Made by a program: the position numbers and the translations under genes. From assembly GCF_012726295.1 (NCBI RefSeq), contig NZ_JABAOB010000001.1, positions 1,364,001 to 1,428,000 of the forward strand: a DNA stretch of 64,000 nt. Direction: 5' to 3'. Below are positions 17,392 to 25,277 of the stretch, one piece after another; position 1 is the stretch's first letter; each line of letters begins with the position of its first letter. The notes under the pieces are model-generated. The model had not been told where the DNA came from and did no database searches. It saw only the letters and a list, made by a program, of their open reading frames with translations. Source of the stretch: Chitinophaga sp. Ak27 (lineage in GTDB: Bacteria > Bacteroidota > Bacteroidia > Chitinophagales > Chitinophagaceae).

Positions 17392-20300
17392 GTGAAATAT
17401 AAGCAACCCAAATTACCTGTGTTCGATAAGATTTTTATATTTATCTCATTATCGGTTTTATTACTGCATCCGAATGTGTTTTCCCAAACAAGTAATCCTA
17501 ATTTACCTGTTATCCCGCCGTCTCCAACAGCTTTTAATTTAGGTAAATATGGCTTTATAAAGCCCGGATTCTTTACTGGAGCTGTGAGTTTAGAAATTCC
17601 TATTACTGTTTATAAAACTCCAAATATAGAAGTTCCAGTCAGTCTAAGGTATAATTCTAGTGGAATAAAGGTAGAAGAGCTATCATCGAGAACGGGCCTG
17701 GTATGGAATCTCAACGCCGGCGGGGCTATTATAAGGATGATTAAAGATGAGCCAGATGGTTACTATTCTTCTCGCGTCATGCCAGAAGAAGTAATGAAAG
17801 AAATTAGCGGCGATAAGATGGATCCCACCTTCAGGGCCTATTTGTTAAATGGTGCGAAGGAACATTTTGATACCGAATATGATGTATTCTCATTCAATTT
17901 TTTGAATTTTAGTGGTAAGTTCATTATTACAGAAAAAGGAGAGTATATCCAGGAGAAGCAATCCTCATTGCGGATTGAGAATATTGGAGGCAATATAGAC
18001 AATGGATTTATGATTACTGATGACTTGGGGATTAAGTATATATTTTCTGAAAAGGAGACAACGCAAAGCTCTTCAGGACCCGATAATAGATCTCCGATTC
18101 TGCCCACAGGGTGGTATCTTTCATCTGTTATTCACCCAAAGGGAGATACCGTTTACTTTAAATACACTAGGGTTATCACATCATTTTCATTTAGTGGCGG
18201 AGAATCTTATACAAGGATAACAGTTAATTCTACTACCCAGCCCAATTTAGAATTCAATCAATTCATCACAGCTAATTCAGGATATAAGGAGCATCTTGTG
18301 TCTCTTAATGCGATTGATGGAAAACGATTGTCAAGCATAGAAAGTAATTATGGACACAGAATTGATTTTTATAATAGAATAGATAATCCTGGACAGGGAG
18401 GGGACAGCCTGTTAACAAATATCGTTGTCAAAGGATCGTCTGGTAAGATTTTAGACGATATCAAATTAAGCTATTTTATATCAGGAAACTCACGAGTTTT
18501 TCTTGATACAGTAAGATTTGCTGCCCCTAATAATAGGTATATCCTTAATTATAATTCTCCGGAGGGTTTTCCTACTAGGACTTCAAAGAGCCAGGATCAC
18601 TGGGGATATTACAATGGAAAGAACAATAGTACGTTGCTCCCTCCTTTTGCTGGTTTGCCCGGTGCCTATACTTCCGCGGATCGCGATCCAGATTCCCAAT
18701 ATACCCAAACCGGCCTGCTTAAGGAGGTTGTATTCCCTACTGGAGGTAGAACTTCCTTTGTATATGAGCCTAATACATTTGCTTCTACCAAATTTCTGCA
18801 AAATTCTTCTTCTGTAAGCGTTAGAAGTGAAACTGGATCAATTGACAATGGAGTTGAAGTTTCTTCCGTGACGATGAATGCAGGAATAGACCAACTTATC
18901 AACGTATTTGCTACCTTATCAAATGCATCTCTGTCAGAGTGCCCTGCCAGCCAAGATCCTGATGTTCTGAGGAGAAAGGGCGGCAAACTGAAAATCTATG
19001 ATTTAACGACAGGAAAGAGTATTCCTATTGGGCCTTCCAACGATTCAGTCGAGGTTATTACGAATGGATTAGGAGATAGAAGTTATACAGCATATTTATT
19101 TGGTGGACATCAATACAAGATAATTTTAACAACATTTTCTTGTTCCAGGCTCAATGTCACTTCTGCATTTGTTTCGCAATCGGAACCTGTTCCATATAAT
19201 GAAATAACCGGAGGAGTTAGACTTAAAGAAACCAAAACGGTTTCACAATTCGGGGCAGTGACATCAAGCACCTATAAATATACTGAAAAAATAGATTCTG
19301 TAAAGTCATCGGGGATCGTTCCTTTTGATGCCCAGGCTGATTATTCAAGTATTAGGGATAAAGCCTTTTATTCTAAGGTATACAATTCTCAGGGAGTTTT
19401 GGTGGATGCAATTGTTTACTCCTATAATGAAACGAAGATAGCATCGAGCAGCTTAAATCCAATTTTTGACATTGCCGGAAACCAGGTCGCATATGCAACC
19501 GTTATTGAGAATCAAGTTAATGACAGTATGGATAACGGTGTTATTCTCCATCATTTTAGGTATGAAAGAAACCCGATAGGGCAGTTAATATATGGAGACG
19601 GGAGCTATAAACCGAATACCTATAGCAATTACTTCTATCCCAATGGCCTTGAAGATTATACTGCTTATTATCAAAGAGAGGTTAATGGCTATAGCATAAT
19701 AAAGGAAGAATTTTTTGATTATGGCTTAGTTGGGACAAACTCAATTCAGACCATTCCGATGGTAAAGGTACAAAATAGTTTTACGCCTCCTTGTCAAAAT
19801 GATATTGTAGTGCAGCCGGATGAGACATGTGGTATTGTTAGATATGCAGATCCAGTAAGCGTAACTACGGAGAATGCGATTAAACAATATAGATTCAGTA
19901 CCTGCAAAGCAAATCATCGACATATATGGATAAAGGATGCAAATGGCATTAAGCACTGTTTAGCAGCCCAAAGTATTAATGAAGATGGGTATATTCCCCA
20001 TTTCTGTTTTAATAAGACACCAGGTACTGTGCTGGAACTAAAAAAGACGGATGCCCTGGATGCAGTTATTTATAATTTTTATTCATATCCATATAGCTTA
20101 ATTTCCAAAAAGGAAATTAACTATACTGATAAAGGCAGCATAGTAAATACAATAAACTACACATACGATAACGAAAATCACATTAAATCAACAGCTTTTG
20201 TAAATAGCAGAGGAGAACGGGTTAAGGATACATGTAAATACCCGGTAGATCTGAAGGGTAACATTGTATATGATTCCATGATTGCAAGAAATATGACCGG

Positions 20301-20859
20301 CTATTTAATTGAGCAATCAACATTGAATGGAACAACAGAATTAAAAAAGCTTACAACCAGATACGCTTTTTGGGGAGATAAGGGAGATGTCCTCCCTATA
20401 GATGTTCAGCGTTCGATTTCATCTTTGCAACCATTTACCGAGGTGACTTTTAAACAATATAACAAAAATGGGCAGGTTACAGAAGCCCTTTTGTTAAATG
20501 GCCAAACGGAAGCTTATGTATGGGGGTATAAGAATCTGTATCCTGTGGCGAAAGTAATAGGTGCAGATTATAACACAGTAATCAAGCTTATCAATACCGT
20601 GCTACTTGATAATGCAGCGAGTTATACAGATCAACAAATTCGTGATGAGTTGAATAAATTACGGACTAATTTGCCTGATGCCATGGTAAAAACCTATACC
20701 TATAGCCCAGGTATAGGTATCTCAAGTGAAACAGATCCGAGTGGTCGAGTTACATATTATGAGTATGACAACTTTGCGAGATTAAAATCAATTAAGGATC
20801 AAAATGGAAAAATTATTAAACAGTATGATTATCAATATCAACAATCTATTGCGCAGTAA
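17392..20859 (+). CDS. Large secreted RHS/YD-repeat-like surface protein
   Basis: A 1155-residue protein with a GTG start and an N-terminal signal peptide (hydrophobic 13-27, FSQTS cleavage region). The start of the mature protein (GKYGFIKPGFFTGAVSLEIPI, then RYNSSGIKVEE and TGLVWNLNAGGAI) is the conserved beginning of Bacteroidota proteins usually encoded just before a DUF6443 RHS toxin. The C-terminus has YD-type repeats (YEYDNFARLKSIKDQNG). It ends without a toxin tip, so it is probably the shell or carrier partner. Here it lies downstream of the toxin gene instead of upstream, which suggests rearrangement or a second, truncated locus. Confidence 0.7.
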   Translation: MKYKQPKLPVFDKIFIFISLSVLLLHPNVFSQTSNPNLPVIPPSPTAFNLGKYGFIKPGFFTGAVSLEIPITVYKTPNIEVPVSLRYNSSGIKVEELSSRTGLVWNLNAGGAIIRMIKDEPDGYYSSRVMPEEVMKEISGDKMDPTFRAYLLNGAKEHFDTEYDVFSFNFLNFSGKFIITEKGEYIQEKQSSLRIENIGGNIDNGFMITDDLGIKYIFSEKETTQSSSGPDNRSPILPTGWYLSSVIHPKGDTVYFKYTRVITSFSFSGGESYTRITVNSTTQPNLEFNQFITANSGYKEHLVSLNAIDGKRLSSIESNYGHRIDFYNRIDNPGQGGDSLLTNIVVKGSSGKILDDIKLSYFISGNSRVFLDTVRFAAPNNRYILNYNSPEGFPTRTSKSQDHWGYYNGKNNSTLLPPFAGLPGAYTSADRDPDSQYTQTGLLKEVVFPTGGRTSFVYEPNTFASTKFLQNSSSVSVRSETGSIDNGVEVSSVTMNAGIDQLINVFATLSNASLSECPASQDPDVLRRKGGKLKIYDLTTGKSIPIGPSNDSVEVITNGLGDRSYTAYLFGGHQYKIILTTFSCSRLNVTSAFVSQSEPVPYNEITGGVRLKETKTVSQFGAVTSSTYKYTEKIDSVKSSGIVPFDAQADYSSIRDKAFYSKVYNSQGVLVDAIVYSYNETKIASSSLNPIFDIAGNQVAYATVIENQVNDSMDNGVILHHFRYERNPIGQLIYGDGSYKPNTYSNYFYPNGLEDYTAYYQREVNGYSIIKEEFFDYGLVGTNSIQTIPMVKVQNSFTPPCQNDIVVQPDETCGIVRYADPVSVTTENAIKQYRFSTCKANHRHIWIKDANGIKHCLAAQSINEDGYIPHFCFNKTPGTVLELKKTDALDAVIYNFYSYPYSLISKKEINYTDKGSIVNTINYTYDNENHIKSTAFVNSRGERVKDTCKYPVDLKGNIVYDSMIARNMTGYLIEQSTLNGTTELKKLTTRYAFWGDKGDVLPIDVQRSISSLQPFTEVTFKQYNKNGQVTEALLLNGQTEAYVWGYKNLYPVAKVIGADYNTVIKLINTVLLDNAASYTDQQIRDELNKLRTNLPDAMVKTYTYSPGIGISSETDPSGRVTYYEYDNFARLKSIKDQNGKIIKQYDYQYQQSIAQ

Positions 20860-20872
20860 ATTCGTCTATTAA

Positions 20873-21172
20873 ATGCTCGTTAAAGCTATTTTTCAACTTA
20901 TTGGATTAGTATTTTTAAAGCAGTTTGCTATTGAATATAAAGAAGTCAATGTTTAGGAAATTTATACTACTCCAAGATTAGAGCGGTTGCCATTTATTGA
21001 ATATTCTGACTGTAGCAGGTATGAATGTCGGTTAATGCTAACTGACGAATGTATATTAAATGTTAATGCCACTCTTTTTTCTGAAAATTGTCTAAAGAAT
21101 TTTATATCCAGGAAGAAGCATATGCAAGGCCATATTCAGAATTCGACGGCCTTTGAGTCCACAAATTTCTAA
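20873..21172 (+). pseudogene. Small gene interrupted by an in-frame amber codon
   Basis: ATG 20873 reads MLVKAIFQLIGLVFLKQF to a TAG at 20954, after which the same frame stays open as EIYTTPRLERLPFIEYSDCS and on to a stop at 21170. The whole would be about 99 codons with a hydrophobic N-terminus. The frame starts 13 bp after the large RHS-like gene, so it was probably its downstream partner. Family unknown. The 21173-21338 stretch that follows holds nothing I can identify. Confidence 0.4.
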
Positions 21173-21338
21173 ATGAGGTTGAGGATTGATTAAGGTGATA
21201 TACGTATATGAGGAACTTCATTGTAGTGTTAAGCTTATTCTTCATATGTATATCAATGAACTTAAATACGATTTTAGATGCGCAATAGTCCGCCCTCGAT
21301 TGAAGTAAAAACTATAAATTGCGGTAACATACTACCCA

Positions 21339-21360
21339 GTGCTTTTCCCGTAAAAAGCAC
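21339..21360 (+). promoter_or_regulatory. Small hairpin just before a start codon
   Basis: GTGCTTTT (21339-21346) and AAAAGCAC (21353-21360) form a perfect 8-bp inverted repeat ending 3 bp before the ATG at 21364. In RNA it would cover the ribosome-binding region of that gene. Confidence 0.35.
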
Positions 21361-21363
21361 AAC

Positions 21364-21693
21364 ATGGAACACACTGCAATTGAACCAATACTAAACGGCA
21401 ACAGATACTACCTACTGTTTTCTATTCAGCGTAGCGAGGCGCTTACCACGTATTCACTTGTCAAAGATGCACAATCTATATTGCTTTCCGATCTGCTTCC
21501 CGATGAAGTGAAGATATACCATATCAGTTCAATTCCCAGCCAACCTGGCTCAATACCCTTAATGGCACTGGATGGTAGGTTGTATACTGAAGAAGCAATG
21601 GAGATATGCCGTATTTGTTATCGAGAGCTAGTGAAGATTCGGCCTATTAGCAAGGAGCCGGTTATCAGTTCGTGGTGGACAAACCGAGGATAG
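21364..21693 (+). CDS. Hypothetical protein, 109 residues
   Basis: A small soluble protein without signal peptide or recognised domain. It has an ATG start and ends in front of a 20-bp perfect hairpin shared with the convergent regulator gene. The sequence (YYLLFSIQRSEALTTYSLVKD, then ALDGRLYTEEAMEICR) looks like a real folded protein. No function can be given; it is the last gene before the XRE-sigma-dCas12f cassette and could be part of the preceding RHS locus or an unrelated orphan. Confidence 0.5.
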   Translation: MEHTAIEPILNGNRYYLLFSIQRSEALTTYSLVKDAQSILLSDLLPDEVKIYHISSIPSQPGSIPLMALDGRLYTEEAMEICRICYRELVKIRPISKEPVISSWWTNRG

Positions 21694-21722
21694 AGTCAAA
21701 ATTCAGGGTAGTTGATAAGGCT

Positions 21723-21765
21723 ATAAATGAGATAGCTTTGGCGATGCCAAAGCTATCTCATTTAT
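21723..21765. terminator. Bidirectional terminator, perfect 20-bp stem
   Basis: The arms 21723-21742 and 21746-21765 are perfectly complementary around a GAT loop. The hairpin lies between two convergent genes (stops at 21693 and 21826), with A/T-rich DNA on both sides. Confidence 0.75.
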
Positions 21766-21825
21766 CATTAATTAAATACAAATTACAAATAATATATAAC
21801 TATAACATAACTACTATCAAATATT

Positions 21826-22248
21826 TTATTTTTTCAGCGCCTTGGCCTTTTCGAGGGCAGCAGACAACTCTGCAATCTTCTCGTCCTTTTCCTTAATCAT
21901 TCTTTCGTACAATTCTACTACCTTATCCAATGGGTTAAAGGTTGGATTGTGATTATTTTGAACGAATGCAGATTGATCATTGTTCGTATTCGTAAAGGAG
22001 GTGGCATAAATATTAAACCCCTTTTCACTGTAATTTTCAATTGCTTCTACTGGCACATCAAAAAGTTTTGCGAGTATTTCTTTATCCTCTTTCAATAGTT
22101 TACGTTTTCCTGCTTCTATATCTGAAACAGTCTGTTGAGACACGTTTAAAGCGTCTGCTACCACATCCTGTTTCATATTGCGGTACTGCCGAAACCGCCT
22201 TACTGCTAAGCCTTCATATTCCCCTGTGATAAATTCTACTTTGTCCAT
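21826..22248 (-). CDS. XRE-family transcriptional regulator with C-terminal coiled coil
   Basis: A 140-residue protein from ATG 22248 (a longer frame to 22269 has a weaker start). Residues 17-70 are a Cro/CI-type helix-turn-helix (VRRFRQYRNMKQDVVADALN, then VSQQTVSDIEAGKRKL). Residues about 105-138 form a charged coiled coil (KVVELYERMIKEKDEKIAEL) likely used for oligomerisation. It is divergent from the sigma/dCas12f operon and shares a 194-bp region that contains its promoter and three operator-like repeats, so it probably controls both itself and the cassette. Confidence 0.85.
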   Translation of the reverse strand: MDKVEFITGEYEGLAVRRFRQYRNMKQDVVADALNVSQQTVSDIEAGKRKLLKEDKEILAKLFDVPVEAIENYSEKGFNIYATSFTNTNNDQSAFVQNNHNPTFNPLDKVVELYERMIKEKDEKIAELSAALEKAKALKK

Positions 22249-22279
22249 AATGAGGTATAAAAAAGTCAAATAATTGATT

Positions 22280-22311
22280 CAAATGTAATAAATATACGAT
22301 TTTCTTCCAAA
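22280..22311 (-). promoter_or_regulatory. Predicted promoter of the XRE gene
   Basis: On the minus strand TTTG (22311-22308), a 20-nt spacer and TACATTTG (22287-22280) match the Bacteroidota promoter consensus. The -7 box lies about 30 nt before the ATG. Confidence 0.6.
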
Positions 22312-22312
22312 A

Positions 22313-22368
22313 CTGGTAAAATACCAGCACTTACCCGTAAAATACAAGTAAATCTGGTAGGATACGCT
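22313..22368. promoter_or_regulatory. Three operator-like repeats between XRE and sigma genes
   Basis: A palindrome CTGGTAAAATACCAG (22313-22327) is followed by two related sites, CCCGTAAAATACAAG (22334-22348) and CTGGTAGGATACGCT (22354-22368). The steps are 21 and 20 bp, two helical turns, as in phage-type repressor operators. The first site touches the -33 box of the XRE promoter, and the third lies 75 bp before the sigma ATG. Confidence 0.6.
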
Positions 22369-22442
22369 CATACGGTACATTTTCTTTGCTTTATCAATTT
22401 GAATATGGGAACTACAAAGCAACTATTAGTAAACCTTTGCTA

Positions 22443-23267
22443 ATGTTAATTACCACTAATACTATAAAAAGCTACGAGCGTTTTGAGCAATACAAACGGG
22501 GCGAGGAATGTGGGCTTAACTACATCTACGGTCATTTCTATAAATCACTATACTATTTTGGTATGAAGTTGACAAACGATGACTTCACCACAAATACCTT
22601 ACTGCAAGAGGCATTTTTAAAAGTATGGATGTTTAGGCACAGAATGACAAGTATGTTGCATGTTCTAAGGTTTCTCAGGATCTCTATTCGCTGGGGTGCA
22701 TATTCACATTTCCGATCCAATAAATTCTATAGCAGAATAATATTTATTGACGGTGGCGAAAATACCCCATATGCTTCCTTTACGATCGAAGCGGAAGAAG
22801 AAGAAAAAAGAAGATTACAAGCTGAAACAGAAAAATTAAACCTGATTTATCAAGCAATTTCATACTTGCCGGAAAATAAAAGGACAATTGTAAGACACTA
22901 TTTGCAGGGTCGATTATCCCCTCAAAAAATAGCAGAAAGATATGGTAGGGCGTATCAAAAAATATATAAGGAAGTTGAGGAATCTGCAATATATATTAAG
23001 TCTGTTGTAAATGGCAGGCAACTGGAAACAATGAAGCAAAGCTCATGCAATGAACATTTAGCCGATGTTCTAAATCTTAAACAGATAGCGGTATATAAAC
23101 TACGGAAATCAGGCTATGCATTTGACAAAATAGCCATTGAGCTAAACTTCACCATTGAAGATGTTATAACAACCTACTCCGACACTGTTTTGATATTAAA
23201 AAAAATAAAAGCAAATGAGCCAAGAAAAACACGTTATTACCAGAAAAATACAGCTATTAATAGATAG
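22443..23267 (+). CDS. ECF-like sigma factor with an additional C-terminal helical domain, linked to dCas12f
   Basis: A 274-residue protein from ATG 22443 (an upstream in-frame TTG at 22386 is less likely). Residues 20-95 resemble sigma region 2 (IYGHFYKSLYYFGMKLTND, LLQEAFLKVWMFR, then a helical stretch with basic residues). Residues 135-188 resemble sigma region 4 (ISYLPENKRTIVRHYLQGRL, SPQKIAERYGRAYQKIY). An extra domain at about 205-252 looks like another helix-turn-helix (LNLKQIAVYKLRKSGYAFDK, IAIELNFTIEDVI). Ordinary ECF factors stop near residue 190. No anti-sigma gene is adjacent. The last 53 bp overlap the dCas12f-like gene in another frame, so the two are probably translated together. 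I infer that it recruits RNA polymerase where the dead effector binds. Confidence 0.75.
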   Translation: MLITTNTIKSYERFEQYKRGEECGLNYIYGHFYKSLYYFGMKLTNDDFTTNTLLQEAFLKVWMFRHRMTSMLHVLRFLRISIRWGAYSHFRSNKFYSRIIFIDGGENTPYASFTIEAEEEEKRRLQAETEKLNLIYQAISYLPENKRTIVRHYLQGRLSPQKIAERYGRAYQKIYKEVEESAIYIKSVVNGRQLETMKQSSCNEHLADVLNLKQIAVYKLRKSGYAFDKIAIELNFTIEDVITTYSDTVLILKKIKANEPRKTRYYQKNTAINR

Positions 23268-24312
23268 TGATAATAAAGAAATAAAAAATGCGGTATGGGA
23301 GACACTACGACTATGGCGATTTATTTGTTTTAAAGCAGCTAATCTCATTGTATCGCAATTTCATTTACAAGAGCAGTTAAAGGATATGCTTTATTTGGTT
23401 GACGGTATAAAGGTGAAACTAGCGAATATGGTCCAAGATGAAGCTGGTATATTAAATACGTCTTCTTTAAATACGACATACCAGGTACTAAGCAGGAACT
23501 TTAAAGGGGAAATACCCATGGCGATACTCTCAGCTTTAAACACCGATATTAGGGCTCGATTAGGCCATGAGCGAATAGCAGTCTTAAAAGGCGAAAAATC
23601 ACTACGAAATTATAAGCGAACGATACCGATTCCTTTTCCTGCCACGTCGTTTGCGAACATCAACCGATCGGATAACAGAAAGTACTACACCTTCTCTCTG
23701 CATGGCCTAAATTTCAGAACATTCTTCGGAAAGGATTTTGGTGACAACCGAATAACTTGGGAGAAAGCATTGGAAGGCGAATATAAGCTATGTACCAGCA
23801 GTGTGGTTTTTGATAAGGGAAAGATCTTTTTACTAGCTGTATACCAATTTAGTACAGATCCAGCTTATCTTAAAAAAGAGATAGTGGCAGAAATATCACT
23901 ATCTGTGGAAATTCCAATGATAGTAACGATTGGTAAGGCAAGATATGAAATAGGAAACAAGGAGGAATTTTTGCATAGACGCTTAGCAATTCAGCAAGCT
24001 CGGAGAAGGTGCCAGATGGGCTCAAAGTTCAATAAGTCGCAACACGGCAGAAAAAGGAAACTAAGCGCAACTATAAACTACAGCGACAAAGAGAAAAACT
24101 ATATTAACACAAAATTCCACAGTTACTCAAGGGCTGCGATAAATCTATGCATAAAACATGGCGCAGCAACTCTGGTTCTAGTAAATCAGACCGTTAAAGA
24201 AGGTACAGCAAAGGAGGACCAGTTTTTATTAAGAAATTGGAGTTATTATAATCTCAAACAAAAGATAGAATACAAAGCGAGTTTAGCTGGAATAACTGTT
24301 ATAGTGGAATAG
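23215..24312 (+). CDS. Nuclease-dead, truncated Cas12f/TnpB-like RNA-guided protein
   Basis: A 365-residue protein. The N-terminal 215 residues fit the WED/REC part of Cas12f/TnpB proteins (for example WETLRLWRFICFKAANLIVS and ITWEKALEGEYKL). The C-terminal part has the RuvC framework: beta strand ISLSV (227-231), the arginine-rich helix HRRLAIQQARRRCQMGSKF with HGRKRKL (254-283), NYINTKFHSYSRAAINLC (295-312), LVLVNQ (320-325) and WSYYNLKQKIEYKASLAGI (342-360). The RuvC-I aspartate is Ser228 and the RuvC-II glutamate is Val323. The protein stops at residue 365, before the zinc ribbon and RuvC-III aspartate. It therefore cannot cut DNA but may still bind a guide RNA and a matching site. No transposase or element ends are next to it. 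Confidence 0.8.
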   Translation: MSQEKHVITRKIQLLIDSDNKEIKNAVWETLRLWRFICFKAANLIVSQFHLQEQLKDMLYLVDGIKVKLANMVQDEAGILNTSSLNTTYQVLSRNFKGEIPMAILSALNTDIRARLGHERIAVLKGEKSLRNYKRTIPIPFPATSFANINRSDNRKYYTFSLHGLNFRTFFGKDFGDNRITWEKALEGEYKLCTSSVVFDKGKIFLLAVYQFSTDPAYLKKEIVAEISLSVEIPMIVTIGKARYEIGNKEEFLHRRLAIQQARRRCQMGSKFNKSQHGRKRKLSATINYSDKEKNYINTKFHSYSRAAINLCIKHGAATLVLVNQTVKEGTAKEDQFLLRNWSYYNLKQKIEYKASLAGITVIVE

Positions 24313-24775
24313 CAGAGAAATAAACTAGTTCTTAACTTATTAGAGGGTGATTGTACACCCGTAGGGTGAGGTCATTAAAGCACTCACCAAATATCTTTTT
24401 AGTATTGGTTTAAGATAACTACAGCGTATCGAATTATGCAGTCTATTCGACATTTTTGGCCTTGAAAGAGCTAGCGCGTATACAATTTGCTAATCACTTT
24501 CAAACAGCAATAAATTATTGCAGGACACGCAAGCTGTGACATTTGTAATATCAATAAAAAGACACTTGCAACTGGATCGCAGACATTAATCGGGCAGTTA
24601 CTTATATCAGAAATCAATGATAACTACAATGGTGCACCTAACTGTACTTTCGAAACTTGCACATGCTATTTAAAGATATATTCAGCTGAATACATTTGTT
24701 TATACAACTTGCGTTTTGAAACTTTCGTTACCATTTCCATAAAGAAAGTTGACGCTAGTCTTGAAATGGTGATAT
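24313..24775 (+). ncRNA. Hairpin-rich region, candidate guide RNA locus of the dCas12f-sigma cassette
   Basis: About 460 bp without a convincing gene directly after the effector stop, the place where TnpB and several Cas12f guide RNAs are encoded. Visible stems: GGGTG/CACCC (24345-24349 with 24356-24360); GGTGAG/CTCACC (24365-24370 with 24383-24388); TCGAAT/ATTCGA near 24430-24450, followed by CATTTTTGG, a possible terminator; TTGAAAG/CTTTCAA (24462-24468 with 24497-24503) enclosing TAGC/GCTA; GCAAT/ATTGC (24507-24511 with 24517-24521); a 14-bp palindrome at 24679-24692; ACCATTTC/GAAATGGT (24730-24737 with 24763-24770). There is no repeat array. The RNA limits and guide segment cannot be fixed by eye. 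Confidence 0.4.
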
Positions 24776-24793
24776 CAATTGTATCCATATGTT

Positions 24794-25009
24794 ATGAAGA
24801 CTGGTCGAGTATTTACACATGAGCTATCTAAGTACACTTTAAACAAGTCCAGGGATGTCTATCTCGGGAAATTTGAGAAAAAGATTTGGGTGAGGATTCA
24901 AATTCGAGATGCCTTAACCTCGCGGCCTGTTTATGCTGGGAGCCATTTTTTAATTGATACTAACTTCTTTTTAAATGGACATACAAAAATACATAGAAAT
25001 AAATCCTAA
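24794..25009 (+). CDS. Small hypothetical protein upstream of the DUF433 gene
   Basis: A 71-codon frame from ATG 24794 whose last 35 bp overlap the start of the DUF433 gene. The sequence (MKTGRVFTHELSKYTLNKSR, then DVYLGKFEKKIWVRIQIRDA) is plausible but matches no family I know. It may be a real co-translated gene or a leader frame; the overlap is the only positive sign. Confidence 0.3.
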   Translation: MKTGRVFTHELSKYTLNKSRDVYLGKFEKKIWVRIQIRDALTSRPVYAGSHFLIDTNFFLNGHTKIHRNKS

Positions 25010-25175
25010 AGTAATGATGGGTAAGCCTGTCATCAGAGGAACGAGAATTACTGTGGTGATCATACTGGAAAAGCTATCTGAGAAAGAAACAATAGCAGAT
25101 ATTCTTATAGCTTATCCACAAATTACCGAAGAGGCCATTTATGCAGTCTTAGCATATGCTGCTTCAAAGCTGTAA
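24975..25175 (+). CDS. DUF433-domain antitoxin
   Basis: A 66-residue protein that is a complete DUF433 domain: INPKVMMGKPVIRGTRITV at 9-27 is the family hallmark, followed by the helix-turn-helix-like tail (IADILIAYPQITEEAIYAVL). Such proteins are antitoxins usually encoded right before a DUF5615 PIN-type RNase toxin. No toxin follows here; the next 100 bp lead into an IS256 transposase relic, so the toxin was probably lost. Confidence 0.8.
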   Translation: MDIQKYIEINPKVMMGKPVIRGTRITVVIILEKLSEKETIADILIAYPQITEEAIYAVLAYAASKL

Positions 25176-25277
25176 GAAGGCCTTCAATGCCGGACATTTA
25201 GCATCAGGTGGATAAAACCATATTTGGCTTGATTGCGTTTATATATTAAATTACGCTTATTTATATAAGCTACAATA

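Noticed and set aside
23215..24312. An active TnpB of an IS200/IS605 element
   Set aside because: Catalytic residues and the C-terminal zinc ribbon are missing, and there is no TnpA gene or element end nearby.
24313..24775. A CRISPR array behind the Cas12f-like gene
   Set aside because: No repeated unit with regular spacers is present; only single hairpins and chance short matches.
24435..25149. An 11-base match TTATGCAGTCT between the candidate guide region and the DUF433 gene
   Set aside because: Matches of this length are expected by chance in a 64-kb window, and the second copy lies inside a coding region.
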